A stretch of 64,000 nucleotides of DNA from JANQOZ01 sp045106555 (GTDB lineage Bacteria > Pseudomonadota > Gammaproteobacteria > Xanthomonadales > SZUA-38), in the NCBI GenBank assembly GCA_045106555.1, contig JBGCET010000035.1:62001-126000 (forward strand). Reading direction: 5' to 3'. The number at the start of each line of letters is the position of its first letter. Position 1 is the first letter of the stretch. Below the pieces are notes generated by a model. That model did not search any database. It saw only the letters and a program-made list of their open reading frames with translations, and had not been told where the DNA came from. Positions 45,065 to 52,959 of this stretch are shown piece after piece. The translations under genes and the position numbers were made by a program.

Positions 45065-45634
45065 TTACCGAACCCGAAACCAGTGCGGTCCTGCGGTAAC
45101 GTTGCCGTTGCTGTCTTCCAGCTGCCACAAGTACGTGCCGGCCACATCAATGGACTCAGGAGGTATCTTCAGCGGTGGCTGAACGGGCGGCGACAGCCAA
45201 AGTGTTGCTGCAGACTCATCCATTATCCGCACCCTGCGAGAACTCAGGTCGGACGGCGATGGCCAGTTGAATTGGGCGGCGTCTCGGGTGATTTCGGCAC
45301 CCGGCGCCGGGCTTAGGGCCAACGTTCCGGCGCGCAGGATGTCCGATTCGGGGGCTCGATTGATATACAGCAGCGACGCCAGCGCGACGGTGGCCAGGCC
45401 CAGGCCGGCGGCCATGGCACGGGGAATCCAGCGGCGCTCAGCATCTTTTTGGGGTTCCAGCGTTATGGCCACGGCGGTGGCGCACTGAGCGCAACGTTCC
45501 AGGTGCTCCAGCAGAGCCTCTCTCTCTTGTGGCGGCAAAGACTTATCGACCAGCGCGGCCAGCGCATCCGGCGAGGGATGTTGGTTATCACGTTGGCCAA
45601 TGGCTTGGGCCAGTTGCTGGTTACTGATTTTCAA
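45065..45634 (-). CDS. Anti-sigma-like membrane protein
   Basis: About 189 residues from TTG 45634, chosen because AGGAA lies seven bases upstream and the frame then overlaps the sigma gene by 14 bases; a longer frame to 45733 is entirely inside the sigma gene. A zinc-finger-like segment (LLEHLERCAQCATAV, His and two Cys) is followed by one membrane segment (AMAAGLGLATVALASLLYI) and a periplasmic beta-rich domain. This is the layout of zf-HC2 anti-sigma factors that hold an ECF sigma at the membrane. Its usual third partner, the CHAT gene, is broken here. Confidence 0.75.
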   Translation of the reverse strand: MKISNQQLAQAIGQRDNQHPSPDALAALVDKSLPPQEREALLEHLERCAQCATAVAITLEPQKDAERRWIPRAMAAGLGLATVALASLLYINRAPESDILRAGTLALSPAPGAEITRDAAQFNWPSPSDLSSRRVRIMDESAATLWLSPPVQPPLKIPPESIDVAGTYLWQLEDSNGNVTAGPHWFRVR

Positions 45635-46172
45635 TGGTGATTCCTCGCTTGCTGAGCTCCTCGCGTAGCTGGTCAAGCCCACGATAAACCAGATTGCGGG
45701 CCTTGGCACTGGACCAACCGCACAACTGGCCAATTTCGTTGACTGCCAAGCCGTGAAGTCGCAGCGAAACCGCCCGACGGCGATTGGGATTCAGTGTTTG
45801 CAGCGATTGTTCGGTCAAGTTGGACAGCTCACTTAGCCGAACGTCACCCTGCACCGGGTCGGTCATGGCGTCACTGCTATGGCTTGAGTGCATTTGTTCA
45901 TCAAACTCCCCGCCTCGTCGGCTACTCTCCCGCGCCTGGGCGCGACGAACCGCGTCAATCAGGGCGCTGTTGACCACGGTTCTCAAATAGGACGCAGCGT
46001 GGGTCACCGATGTCTCAGTGTTCAGCGCCCGCCATAGCCGAACACGCACTTCTTGCTCGATATCGTCGACATCGATGGCCGGGTCCAGCAGGCGCTGACC
46101 ATGCAGTCGCGCCCGCACGCCAGGGCCGTGTCGGCGCCAGAGTTTTTCAAACTCCTTTTCTTTGAGTGTCAT
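45621..46172 (-). CDS. ECF-type RNA polymerase sigma factor
   Basis: 183 residues. Region 2 (DVDDIEQEVRVRLWRAL, then ASYLRTVVNSALIDAVRR) and region 4 (LNPNRRRAVSLRLHGLAVNE, IGQLCGWSSAKARNLVYRGL) are both present. First gene of a unit with the anti-sigma-like gene and the CHAT remnant. Probably responds to an envelope signal through the partner; its target promoters are not visible. Confidence 0.85.
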   Translation of the reverse strand: MTLKEKEFEKLWRRHGPGVRARLHGQRLLDPAIDVDDIEQEVRVRLWRALNTETSVTHAASYLRTVVNSALIDAVRRAQARESSRRGGEFDEQMHSSHSSDAMTDPVQGDVRLSELSNLTEQSLQTLNPNRRRAVSLRLHGLAVNEIGQLCGWSSAKARNLVYRGLDQLREELSKRGITIENQ

Positions 46173-46183
46173 GGGCGGTAATT

Positions 46184-46759
46184 ATGTTGCAATATTCGTC
46201 GATGGCACAGCGTTGCGATAATGGGTCCAATGAAGGCGACGAGTGGGTGTTCGGCTATGGGTCGCTGATATTTAAGGTCGATTTTCCCTATCTTGAGCGC
46301 AGCGCGGCTTCGGTTGAGGGCTGGGAGCGGCGATTCTGGCAGGGTTCCCACGATCACCGGGGCACCCCTGAAGCCCCCGGTCGCGTCTTGACACTGATAG
46401 CCCGTGCAGGCATCGCCTGCGCCGGAATGGCGTATCGGGTGCGGCAACGCACACTGCTGGCGCTGGACTATCGGGAAAAAAACGGGTATCAACGCCAGCG
46501 GATCGACATGCTGCTGGCCACCGGACAAAGGGTGCACGGCCTGACCTATGTGGCGCCGCCGGGTAACCCGGCATTCTTAGGGCCAGCGTCTGACGAGGTT
46601 ATTGCGCGGCAAATGCTCGCGAGCAGGGGGCCCAGCGGCAGCAATGCTGATTATGTGATCGAGCTGGCAGCGGCGCTTCAGGCGCTGGGGGAAGATGATG
46701 CGCACGTTTTTGGTCTGGCTGCGTTGGTGAAACAAATTCAGGAGATGGGTAAACAATGA
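46184..46759 (+). CDS. Gamma-glutamylcyclotransferase, ChaC-like
   Basis: About 191 residues from ATG 46184 (GGGCGG five bases upstream); a GTG at 46166 and an ATG at 46202 are alternatives. The glutathione-binding loop appears as VFGYGSLIF and the catalytic Glu in DYREKNGY, as in ChaC enzymes that split glutathione into 5-oxoproline and Cys-Gly. Cytoplasmic. Start/stop overlaps link it to the YCII and periplasmic protein genes downstream. Confidence 0.85.
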   Translation: MLQYSSMAQRCDNGSNEGDEWVFGYGSLIFKVDFPYLERSAASVEGWERRFWQGSHDHRGTPEAPGRVLTLIARAGIACAGMAYRVRQRTLLALDYREKNGYQRQRIDMLLATGQRVHGLTYVAPPGNPAFLGPASDEVIARQMLASRGPSGSNADYVIELAAALQALGEDDAHVFGLAALVKQIQEMGKQ

Positions 46760-47061
46760 ACTACTTGGTGTTTTGCATAGACAACGAAGGTGCTCAGGCC
46801 ATACGAGACGAACATATGGCTGCCCATTTGCAGCACATTGAGTCAGTGATGGATCAGCTGGTGTTGGCCGGGCCCTGCCCCGGCCCAGCGAACGGGGACC
46901 CTACCCAGGGGAGCCTGCTGATTTTTGAGGCCGACAGTGAGGCTGAAGCAATGGCCTTGTTTAAGCGTGATCCCTACTTTTCAGCCGGTGTCTGGAAGTC
47001 CTGGGATGTGCGAGCATTTCTGCCGGTTGCGGGTCAGTTGGTGGGGGGGAAAACCTGGTGA
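46756..47061 (+). CDS. YCII-family (YciI-like) protein
   Basis: 101 residues, ferredoxin-like fold. The family pattern shows in an early His region (AAHLQHIESV), GSLLIFEADSEAEAMALFKRDPYF and the closing VRAFLPV. YciI-like proteins are small cytoplasmic proteins, some with dehydrochlorinase-like activity, most with no known role. Overlaps its neighbours on both sides (ATGA type). Confidence 0.8.
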   Translation: MNYLVFCIDNEGAQAIRDEHMAAHLQHIESVMDQLVLAGPCPGPANGDPTQGSLLIFEADSEAEAMALFKRDPYFSAGVWKSWDVRAFLPVAGQLVGGKTW

Positions 47062-48428
47062 GATACGCAAGACGTTGTGGCTTGTGCTTGCTGTTGCTCT
47101 CAGGGCTGGCGGGTCAGACCTTCGCACAGGACGTGGAGATTTCTGGCGCCGAGCTTGTGTCCGGGCAGGCTGCCGACAGGCTGTCGGCGCTGGCCCAGGA
47201 AGTGGGGGAAATGTCCGGGGCGTTGAGAATCGTGGCTCCCGAGCGTTGGCATGGAATGATCGGCCAGCAGCTGTCTGAGTATTTGAGCCCCGACCGTTTG
47301 CGATTTGAGGCCAGCCAGGGCCAGAGTATCGCCTTTTTCCTTCCCGGGACTCAGGTGGCGATGCCGGGGGGCGCTAAACCGCTGGCGCCGGAAACCCCCG
47401 TGGCGGTAACGCCAAGTGCCAGTGACGCGAGCCAGGCATTGCGAGATTCAGCGCGTTCCCAGGTACAGAATCTGCAGCCCCAAATTATGGGCGCCGACGA
47501 GTTACTGGGGCGCACACGAACGCTGACCCCCGACCTTGGACGTGGACCCGGACAGTCAGACGAACGCGCTGCTGCGGTTGAAACAGCCCCACCGGTTGCG
47601 CCAGACCAGGAAGCTGGACCAACGGCCAAACTTGCTGCGCCCGCGCCCCAGCCCATAACGGCGGGTGAACCTGCGTCAACGGTGTCGTCCTCAGCGGTGG
47701 AAACAGAGGCAGAGGCCGCGTTATCTGAGTCACCCGCCATGGTGGGCGCTCCAGCCATTGTCGACACTGACTCAAACGAGAGGCCGGGCCAGCAACACAC
47801 AACGGCCGCACCGTTGCTGAGCACCCCACTAACGGCTGCGGCCAATGATCAGATTAAAGGGAAGGAGTCGGCAATAACCAGCCTGCAAGAACGCCTCAAT
47901 CGCGGTCGCCCTATCGAGCGTTCAATGGAGGTTGGTGAACTTCGTCGAGCGGACGTCCTTTTCTCTACCCGCGGAGTTATCGCTGTGGTGCGCAGCTCTG
48001 GAACCCGGCAGAGGGTGTATTGGTTAGAGGGGGATATCAATCTTGAACGACCCGAGATCAAGCGTGAGCGAGCGGGCCGTTATTCTGTCTTGAGGCCCCT
48101 GCCAAAGCGAGAAATTCCTGAAGTTGCGGGCAACAAAGCTAGTGGGCCCGTGGTGGCTGAGGCGCCCGCCTCGGCTGATCCCGATGTGGCTGAAAAGCGT
48201 CGAATGGAAGAAAAGTTTAATGCCGGTCGGACGGTAGACAGAGAATTGTCGGTTGCGGCCTTGCGACCGGACGATGTCCTGTATGTTGGAACCGGACGCA
48301 TCCTGGTGGCTCGTCGGGTGCAAGCTAAGATGAAGCGCTATTGGCTAAGCGAGGCCATTAACCTCGAATTGGAAGAAATCGAAAAGACCGGCAACCGACG
48401 CTATCGGGTCAGGCGTCAGATACGGTGA
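47058..48428 (+). CDS. Exported protein with duplicated C-terminal module
   Basis: 456 residues: signal peptide (about 1-23), a globular region to about 100, a low-complexity Ala/Pro/Glu/Ser-rich linker of about 150 residues, and two copies of a 70-residue module at about 273-344 and 384-455. Both copies read (E/N)RGRxI/GRTVxR, an L-x-x-x-DVL turn, a V-V/A-R strand, RVYWLEGDINLE / KRYWLSEAINLE and a closing RYSV/RYRV. No known family recognised. Two identical modules on a long linker suggest a periplasmic spacer that binds two equal partners. Confidence 0.6.
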   Translation: MRYARRCGLCLLLLSGLAGQTFAQDVEISGAELVSGQAADRLSALAQEVGEMSGALRIVAPERWHGMIGQQLSEYLSPDRLRFEASQGQSIAFFLPGTQVAMPGGAKPLAPETPVAVTPSASDASQALRDSARSQVQNLQPQIMGADELLGRTRTLTPDLGRGPGQSDERAAAVETAPPVAPDQEAGPTAKLAAPAPQPITAGEPASTVSSSAVETEAEAALSESPAMVGAPAIVDTDSNERPGQQHTTAAPLLSTPLTAAANDQIKGKESAITSLQERLNRGRPIERSMEVGELRRADVLFSTRGVIAVVRSSGTRQRVYWLEGDINLERPEIKRERAGRYSVLRPLPKREIPEVAGNKASGPVVAEAPASADPDVAEKRRMEEKFNAGRTVDRELSVAALRPDDVLYVGTGRILVARRVQAKMKRYWLSEAINLELEEIEKTGNRRYRVRRQIR

Positions 48429-48517
48429 CGAATAGTTTCAAGCCGGATGCCGCGTGTGATTCGCCCCGAACTTGCCTCGAGCGGTTAGTCCGGGACGGGA
48501 TTTCTTAGCAGTCGTTG

Positions 48518-49375
48518 TCAGGCGGCAATGGATGCGCGCATCTTTTTCAGCGCATTGGCTTCCAGTTGGCGAATCCGCTCGGCGGAAACCGAGTAGCGAT
48601 CGGCCAGTTCCTGCAGCGTCACCTTCCGGTCTTCCAGCCATCGGCAGCGGATGATGTCTTGGCTGCGCTCGTCCAGCTGATCCAGGCCTTCGTACAACAG
48701 ATTGCTATTATGACTTTCCAAGTCGTCAGCCTCAGCCAGCATGGCCGGGTCGGTGACCACCTTGCTGCGCAAATAACTGGTGGGTGAGGGCCGCGTATCA
48801 TCCTCATCGGCTGGAGCGTCAAAGCCGATATCCTGGCCGGACAATCGCGACTCCATTTCCACAACTACTTCGGGCTTTACGCCCAGATCTTTGGCGACCG
48901 CCTGAACTTCCGCATGATTTAACCAGCCCAAACGCTTCTTAGACTTGCGCAGATTGAAAAATAACTTCCGTTGAGCTTTGGTGGTAGCCACCTTCACAAT
49001 GCGCCAGTTACGCAGAATGAATTCGTGCATCTCAGCGCGAATCCAGTGCACCGCAAACGACACCAGCCTGACGCCTTGGTCGGGGTCGAACCGTTTGACG
49101 GCTTTCATCAGACCAATATTGCCTTCCTGAACCAAGTCTCCCAGCGGTAGACCATAACCGGAGTAGCTGCGAGCGACATGAACGACAAAACGCAGATGGG
49201 CCATGATCAGACCTCGAGCTGCCTCCAGATCCGCATCTTCGCGGAATCGCCGCGCCAGGCCCTGCTCTTCGTCAAACGACAAAACGGGCACTTGATTGAC
49301 GGCGCTGATGTAGGACTCCAAGCTGCCCGTGGCGGATGGAATCGGCAGGTTTTTGGTGACCAAAGCGGTACTCAT
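48518..49375 (-). CDS. rpoH: Heat-shock sigma factor sigma-32
   Basis: 285 residues from ATG 49375 (GGAGAG upstream). Region 2 (MAHLRFVVHVARSYSGYGLP, GDLVQEGNIGLMKAVKRFDP, FAVHWIRAEMHEFILRNWRI), the RpoH box (TKAQRKLFFNLRKSKKRLGW), and region 4 (ELADRYSVSAERIRQLE) are all typical. Directs transcription of chaperone and protease genes. Its 5' leader contains a CIRCE-like element, which would add HrcA control. Confidence 0.93.
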   Translation of the reverse strand: MSTALVTKNLPIPSATGSLESYISAVNQVPVLSFDEEQGLARRFREDADLEAARGLIMAHLRFVVHVARSYSGYGLPLGDLVQEGNIGLMKAVKRFDPDQGVRLVSFAVHWIRAEMHEFILRNWRIVKVATTKAQRKLFFNLRKSKKRLGWLNHAEVQAVAKDLGVKPEVVVEMESRLSGQDIGFDAPADEDDTRPSPTSYLRSKVVTDPAMLAEADDLESHNSNLLYEGLDQLDERSQDIIRCRWLEDRKVTLQELADRYSVSAERIRQLEANALKKMRASIAA

Positions 49376-49391
49376 GGTTCTCTCCAATTAA

Positions 49392-49417
49392 TTAGCACTC
49401 AAAAGTTAGAGTGCTAA
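49392..49417. promoter_or_regulatory. CIRCE-like HrcA operator in the rpoH leader
   Basis: TTAGCACTC and GAGTGCTAA, perfect inverted arms of nine bases, separated by eight bases. The classic CIRCE has exactly these arms with a nine-base spacer. It ends 16 bases from the rpoH ATG, within the expected leader, so HrcA bound here would block or trim rpoH expression. Confidence 0.85.
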
Positions 49418-49544
49418 TGGTCAGTGAAGTTCCGCCCGGCAGTCGTTAAGACCAACTTGATATGCCGCACGGGAAACAGCCGAATACCATAGCAGAATCG
49501 GTACCAAAATTAAAGATGTGCGGCGGCGCGTCAGCGATAAAGCG

Positions 49545-50306
49545 TTAGAAAGCGTTCAGTAACGTCCCGCCATCCATGACCAGGGTCGATCCAGTGGTGT
49601 AACTTGCACCGTCTGAGAGGAGGTACAAAATTCCTTCAACCATCTCCGCAGGCTGGGCGTGGCGCCCGGCCGGTGTGTATTTCAGCATTTTTTGCACCAT
49701 CGGATCTTCCGTTAGGCCTTTTGCCAGCGCGGTTTCCACAACGCCCGGGCACACTGAGTTCACCCGGATGCCGGCCGGCCCGCATTCCTTGGCGAATCCT
49801 TGGGTCATGCTGATCATGGCTGCTTTGGTCATGGCGTAGAGCAGATGCTGGCGGGCGGGGCATAGCGCCTCTATCGAGGCGACATTGACGATTGCGCCGC
49901 CACTACCTTTCGCCATCAGTTTGACTGCGCCAGCGCTCAGAAAGTAAGGGCCTTTCAGGTTGACGTCAAAAGTCTTGTCAAAAGCCCAGGGTTCAGCATC
50001 TGCAGCAGGGCCGAAATACGGGTTAGTGCCCGCGTTGTTGACCAGCAAATCCAGCGACCCCAGCTCGTTTTCCACTCGCGCCATCAGGGCGTCAATTTGA
50101 TCTATTTTGCCCACATGGCAGGCCATTGCCGTCGCCTTGCCGCCGGCGTGGTTGATGCTGTCCGCAACGTCGGCCAGTGATTGCTCGGTGCGCGATGTCA
50201 GCACCACATGCGCTCCCTCAGCTGCAAGCTGTCGGGCTACGGCCTCGCCGATGCCTCGGGAGGCGCCGGTCACGATGGCTATTTTATTGCTGAAACGCTG
50301 GGTCAT
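49545..50306 (-). CDS. Short-chain dehydrogenase/reductase
   Basis: 253 residues from ATG 50306 (AGGCG upstream). Classical SDR: NAD(P) motif TGASRGIGE, LVNNAGTN, catalytic Ser in NVASIEA and Tyr-x-x-x-Lys in YAMTKAAM, closing GGTLLNAF. FabG-like; the Arg after TGAS (TGASRG) and SRT downstream suggest NADP. Substrate unknown. Stands alone. Confidence 0.85.
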   Translation of the reverse strand: MTQRFSNKIAIVTGASRGIGEAVARQLAAEGAHVVLTSRTEQSLADVADSINHAGGKATAMACHVGKIDQIDALMARVENELGSLDLLVNNAGTNPYFGPAADAEPWAFDKTFDVNLKGPYFLSAGAVKLMAKGSGGAIVNVASIEALCPARQHLLYAMTKAAMISMTQGFAKECGPAGIRVNSVCPGVVETALAKGLTEDPMVQKMLKYTPAGRHAQPAEMVEGILYLLSDGASYTTGSTLVMDGGTLLNAF

Positions 50307-50370
50307 AATATTTCGCCTGTATCCGAGTGCCAATCAAGGTGGCTGGCGAGAGTACGTTACCTTTGAGCAT

Positions 50371-50415
50371 AAAAAAAGGCACATCGAGTGAGGGGAGGGG
50401 TTTACCCGATGTGCC
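50371..50415 (-). terminator. Rho-independent terminator of the candidate small RNA
   Basis: Arms at 50406-50415 and 50378-50387 pair in nine of ten positions (GGCACATCG stem) and are followed on the minus strand by seven T. It could also end transcripts coming from envC. Confidence 0.8.
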
Positions 50416-50514
50416 CTGACAAACTCCATTGTCTGCTCGTCGGTCGCACCGATCGAGCGCCATCCGTGGGGGTCGCTGTCTTTCAGCGACACCGGACTTG
50501 TCCGTCTGTCCTTG
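50371..50514 (-). ncRNA. Candidate small RNA between the SDR and envC genes
   Basis: The 376-bp gap (50307-50682) has no credible gene. On the minus strand a good sigma-70 promoter is followed by about 144 bases ending in a terminator. Inside is a perfect seven-bp hairpin (GTCGCTG / CAGCGAC, loop AAAGA, 50472-50490) and four GGA motifs, a feature of Rsm/Csr-binding RNAs. I do not recognise it as 6S, 4.5S or tmRNA. The existence of promoter and terminator is visible; the identity is unknown. Confidence 0.6.
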
Positions 50515-50520
50515 CCCAAA

Positions 50521-50549
50521 AATATACGGTTGACGAGGGTGGGATTCAA
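50521..50549 (-). promoter_or_regulatory. Sigma-70 promoter for the candidate small RNA
   Basis: On the minus strand TTGAAT (50549-50544) and TATATT (50526-50521) are separated by exactly 17 bases. No reading frame follows that would need it, so it points to an untranslated transcript starting near 50514. Confidence 0.65.
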
Positions 50550-50682
50550 GCGATCAAATTAATCATATAAGTGAATTATGGTCACCTATATTTTTTTGTA
50601 AGCCTCGCGATTTCCTCAGTTATACGGGGTGAGTTGCTACCAGACATGAAAAATTTTCACTTATAACTAAGCCGTATATGGC

Positions 50683-51852
50683 TCACTCCAGCCAAGGTCG
50701 AGGGTCGACTGGTTGGCCGTTGCGGCGTAATTCGAAATAAAGCGCAGGATTGGAGCGGCCGCCGCTGGCGCCGGCGGTGGCAATTCTGTCACCGGCAGAG
50801 ACCCAATCGCCAACCTCTCGATACAAGCTCTCGTTAAAGGCATACAGGCTCAGATAACCATCTCCATGGTCGATAATAATGAGTAGCCCAAAACCCCTGA
50901 GCCAGTCGGCGTAGGCCACCCGGCCGTACGACATGGCACTGACCGGCGAGCCGGCAGTGGCGCTGATTAACAGGCCCAGGCGATGCATGCCGCCCGGTTT
51001 TGCTACGCCAGCGCCCTGAAGCACTTTTCCTGCCACCGGTAAACGCAGAGTGCCAGCGGGCGGTGGCAGCCCGGGGTCGCCATCGAGCTGCGAGGGTATA
51101 TCGGCAAACAGCTCCACCAACTCTTCGATCAGTTGATTTAGGCGCTGTGTGTCGGCAGTCAGATTGGCCGATTCTCGCTGTTGACGCTTAATTGCTGCGT
51201 TTAAGGCGTTCGCTGCCCGCCGCCGCTCCGTCTTTTGCTTTAGTAAGTTTGCCTCTCGGCTGGATTGACTTTCCCTTTGGCCCTTCAGCGTATCGCGACG
51301 GCTGGCCGCTTCACTGCGGACCTGCACGAGATCTGTGAGGTTGTCCTTGATTTGATTCAGTTGCCTGGCCTGGGCTGCGGCAATCAAGCGCTGGTATTGC
51401 CATTGGCGTGAGGCGCCGCTGACCTCATCAATACTCAGTAACGCCCGCAACGCTGAACCCTGTCCGCTGGCCCAGGCGTAGCGCACGGCGCTGGCCAACT
51501 GACGGGTTTGTGTCCTAAGGCCGTCGCTCAGGCGTTTAGCCCGTTGATCAAGATCGGTGATCGCCTGGCTCTGGGTATCTATATCAGAGTTCAGGTGCGT
51601 GATCGCGTTACGAGTGTCGCTGATGGCCAGCTCCACCTCTCGCAGGGCTGCTGTCTCGGCGGCAAATGCCTGCTGGCTCTCCTGTAGCTGTCCCTGTAGT
51701 TGAGTCAGCTTCTGTCGGACTTCTTCCAACTGTTGCTCAAGGCGCTGTCTGTCACCACTTTGGCCCGCCGCAGTTGAGACCAGCAAAAACCCCAGCAGAA
51801 TCCCAGCGAGCATAGCCAAGTGCCTGGTTTTCAGAGCTTTTTTCCAAACCAA
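50683..51852 (-). CDS. envC: Murein hydrolase activator EnvC-like
   Basis: About 389 residues from TTG 51852, which follows GAGGCG by six bases and gives a clean signal peptide (KKALKTRHLAMLAGILLGFL); an ATG at 51813 or longer frames to 51954 are possible. A long coiled coil (about 35-255, Gln/Glu-rich) precedes a LytM domain. The zinc ligands of M23 peptidases are lost (HRLGLLI for HxGxD; ALYFELR for HxHF), as in EnvC, which activates septal amidases instead of cutting. Needed for cell separation. Divergent from the rhodanese gene. Confidence 0.85.
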   Translation of the reverse strand: MVWKKALKTRHLAMLAGILLGFLLVSTAAGQSGDRQRLEQQLEEVRQKLTQLQGQLQESQQAFAAETAALREVELAISDTRNAITHLNSDIDTQSQAITDLDQRAKRLSDGLRTQTRQLASAVRYAWASGQGSALRALLSIDEVSGASRQWQYQRLIAAAQARQLNQIKDNLTDLVQVRSEAASRRDTLKGQRESQSSREANLLKQKTERRRAANALNAAIKRQQRESANLTADTQRLNQLIEELVELFADIPSQLDGDPGLPPPAGTLRLPVAGKVLQGAGVAKPGGMHRLGLLISATAGSPVSAMSYGRVAYADWLRGFGLLIIIDHGDGYLSLYAFNESLYREVGDWVSAGDRIATAGASGGRSNPALYFELRRNGQPVDPRPWLE

Positions 51853-51968
51853 AATGTTCGCCTCGAGCTCCGGGCCAAATTGACTGAGGCCCCGTCGCTC
51901 TTGATTGGCGGTTTTTTGCCTATACATGCACAATTGCCGCCTGAAAAATGCCAAGACACTGATCTCTG

Positions 51969-52400
51969 ATGCTTGAACGTTTACCCGAGTTTGCCGCTAA
52001 TAACCCGCTGCTGATTGTCATGTTCGTTGCGCTGGTGATTGCTTTGATCGTGACGGAGCTTCGGCACAAGTCCCGTGGCTTCGCCTCCCTGAGTCCTGCG
52101 CTGTTAACCCAGTTGATCAACCGGCAGGATCCGGTATTGATCGATGTCAGCGCCAATGCCGACTTCAGCCGAGGCCACATCGTTGGTGCACGCAACATTC
52201 TGCCATCATCCCTGGAGCCGGAAAACAAGCCGCTGACAGATTGGAAAGATAACGCGCTGGCGGTCTACTGCAAGAACGGCATGGCCTCAGAGCAAATTTG
52301 TCGCAAGCTGGTCAAGGCCGGATATGCGAAAGTGCACTGGTTGCAAGGCGGATTGGCGGCATGGAGTGCGGAGAACCTACCGGTCACCCGCGGCAAGTAA
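51969..52400 (+). CDS. Membrane-anchored rhodanese-like protein
   Basis: 143 residues: one N-terminal membrane segment (LLIVMFVALVIALIV) and a rhodanese domain with the active-site loop VYCKNGMASEQI (Cys present) and the LQGGLAAW ending. Thiosulfate-type sulfur transfer or a regulatory binding role. Lies in the conserved order envC, rhodanese, secB, gpsA seen in many gammaproteobacteria (there often with a glutaredoxin gene, absent here). Confidence 0.85.
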   Translation: MLERLPEFAANNPLLIVMFVALVIALIVTELRHKSRGFASLSPALLTQLINRQDPVLIDVSANADFSRGHIVGARNILPSSLEPENKPLTDWKDNALAVYCKNGMASEQICRKLVKAGYAKVHWLQGGLAAWSAENLPVTRGK

Positions 52401-52467
52401 GCCGAAATTTGAACGTAAGATACTCTGGCGCTGCGGCGCTGAATCAAAAACTGACTAAGGAATTCTG

Positions 52468-52959
52468 ATGGCCGAAGAAGAAAATACAGCAGGCGCCCAG
52501 CCTGAAGCTGCGCAACAATCGCGATTTAACGTTCAGAAAATTTTTCTGAAAGATGTGTCATTTGAATCGCCAGGCGCGCCAGCCATTTTCGCTGAGCGCG
52601 GAGAGCCTGAACTAAAGATGAATCTGCAGCAGCGGGTCCAGGCGGTTTCCGACGGCCAGTACGAAGTGGTGCTTACCGTTACCGTAACCTGCAAGCTTGG
52701 CGATAAAACGGCCTACCTTGCTGAGGTACAGCAAGCCGGGATCTTTGGTCTGGAAGGATTTGAGCAGGAGCAACTGCAGGCCACGCTGGGCGCATACTGC
52801 CCCACCATCCTGTTCCCCTACGCTCGCCAGCAGATTTCCGAGCTGGTCTCCCATGGTGGTTTCCAACCCCTGTTGTTGCAGCCGGTGAACTTTGATCAGC
52901 TTTACGCCGATCAGGTACGCAAGCGCTTTGAACAGTCTCAAGCGGGCGGCAGCGCCTGA
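52468..52959 (+). CDS. secB: Protein-export chaperone SecB
   Basis: 163 residues, usual length. Recognised from FNVQKIFLKDVSFESPGAP, VVLTVTVTCK, the CPTILFPYARQQISELVSHG block and the closing FQPLLLQPVNFDQLY. Holds unfolded preproteins and delivers them to SecA. Its TGA overlaps the probable CTG start of gpsA. Confidence 0.95.
   Translation: MAEEENTAGAQPEAAQQSRFNVQKIFLKDVSFESPGAPAIFAERGEPELKMNLQQRVQAVSDGQYEVVLTVTVTCKLGDKTAYLAEVQQAGIFGLEGFEQEQLQATLGAYCPTILFPYARQQISELVSHGGFQPLLLQPVNFDQLYADQVRKRFEQSQAGGSA

Noticed and set aside
50371..50514. 6S, 4.5S or tmRNA
   Set aside because: Length, neighbours and conserved cores do not match: no 4.5S tetraloop core, no tmRNA tag or tRNA-like ends, and no zapA or ygfA next to it as for 6S.
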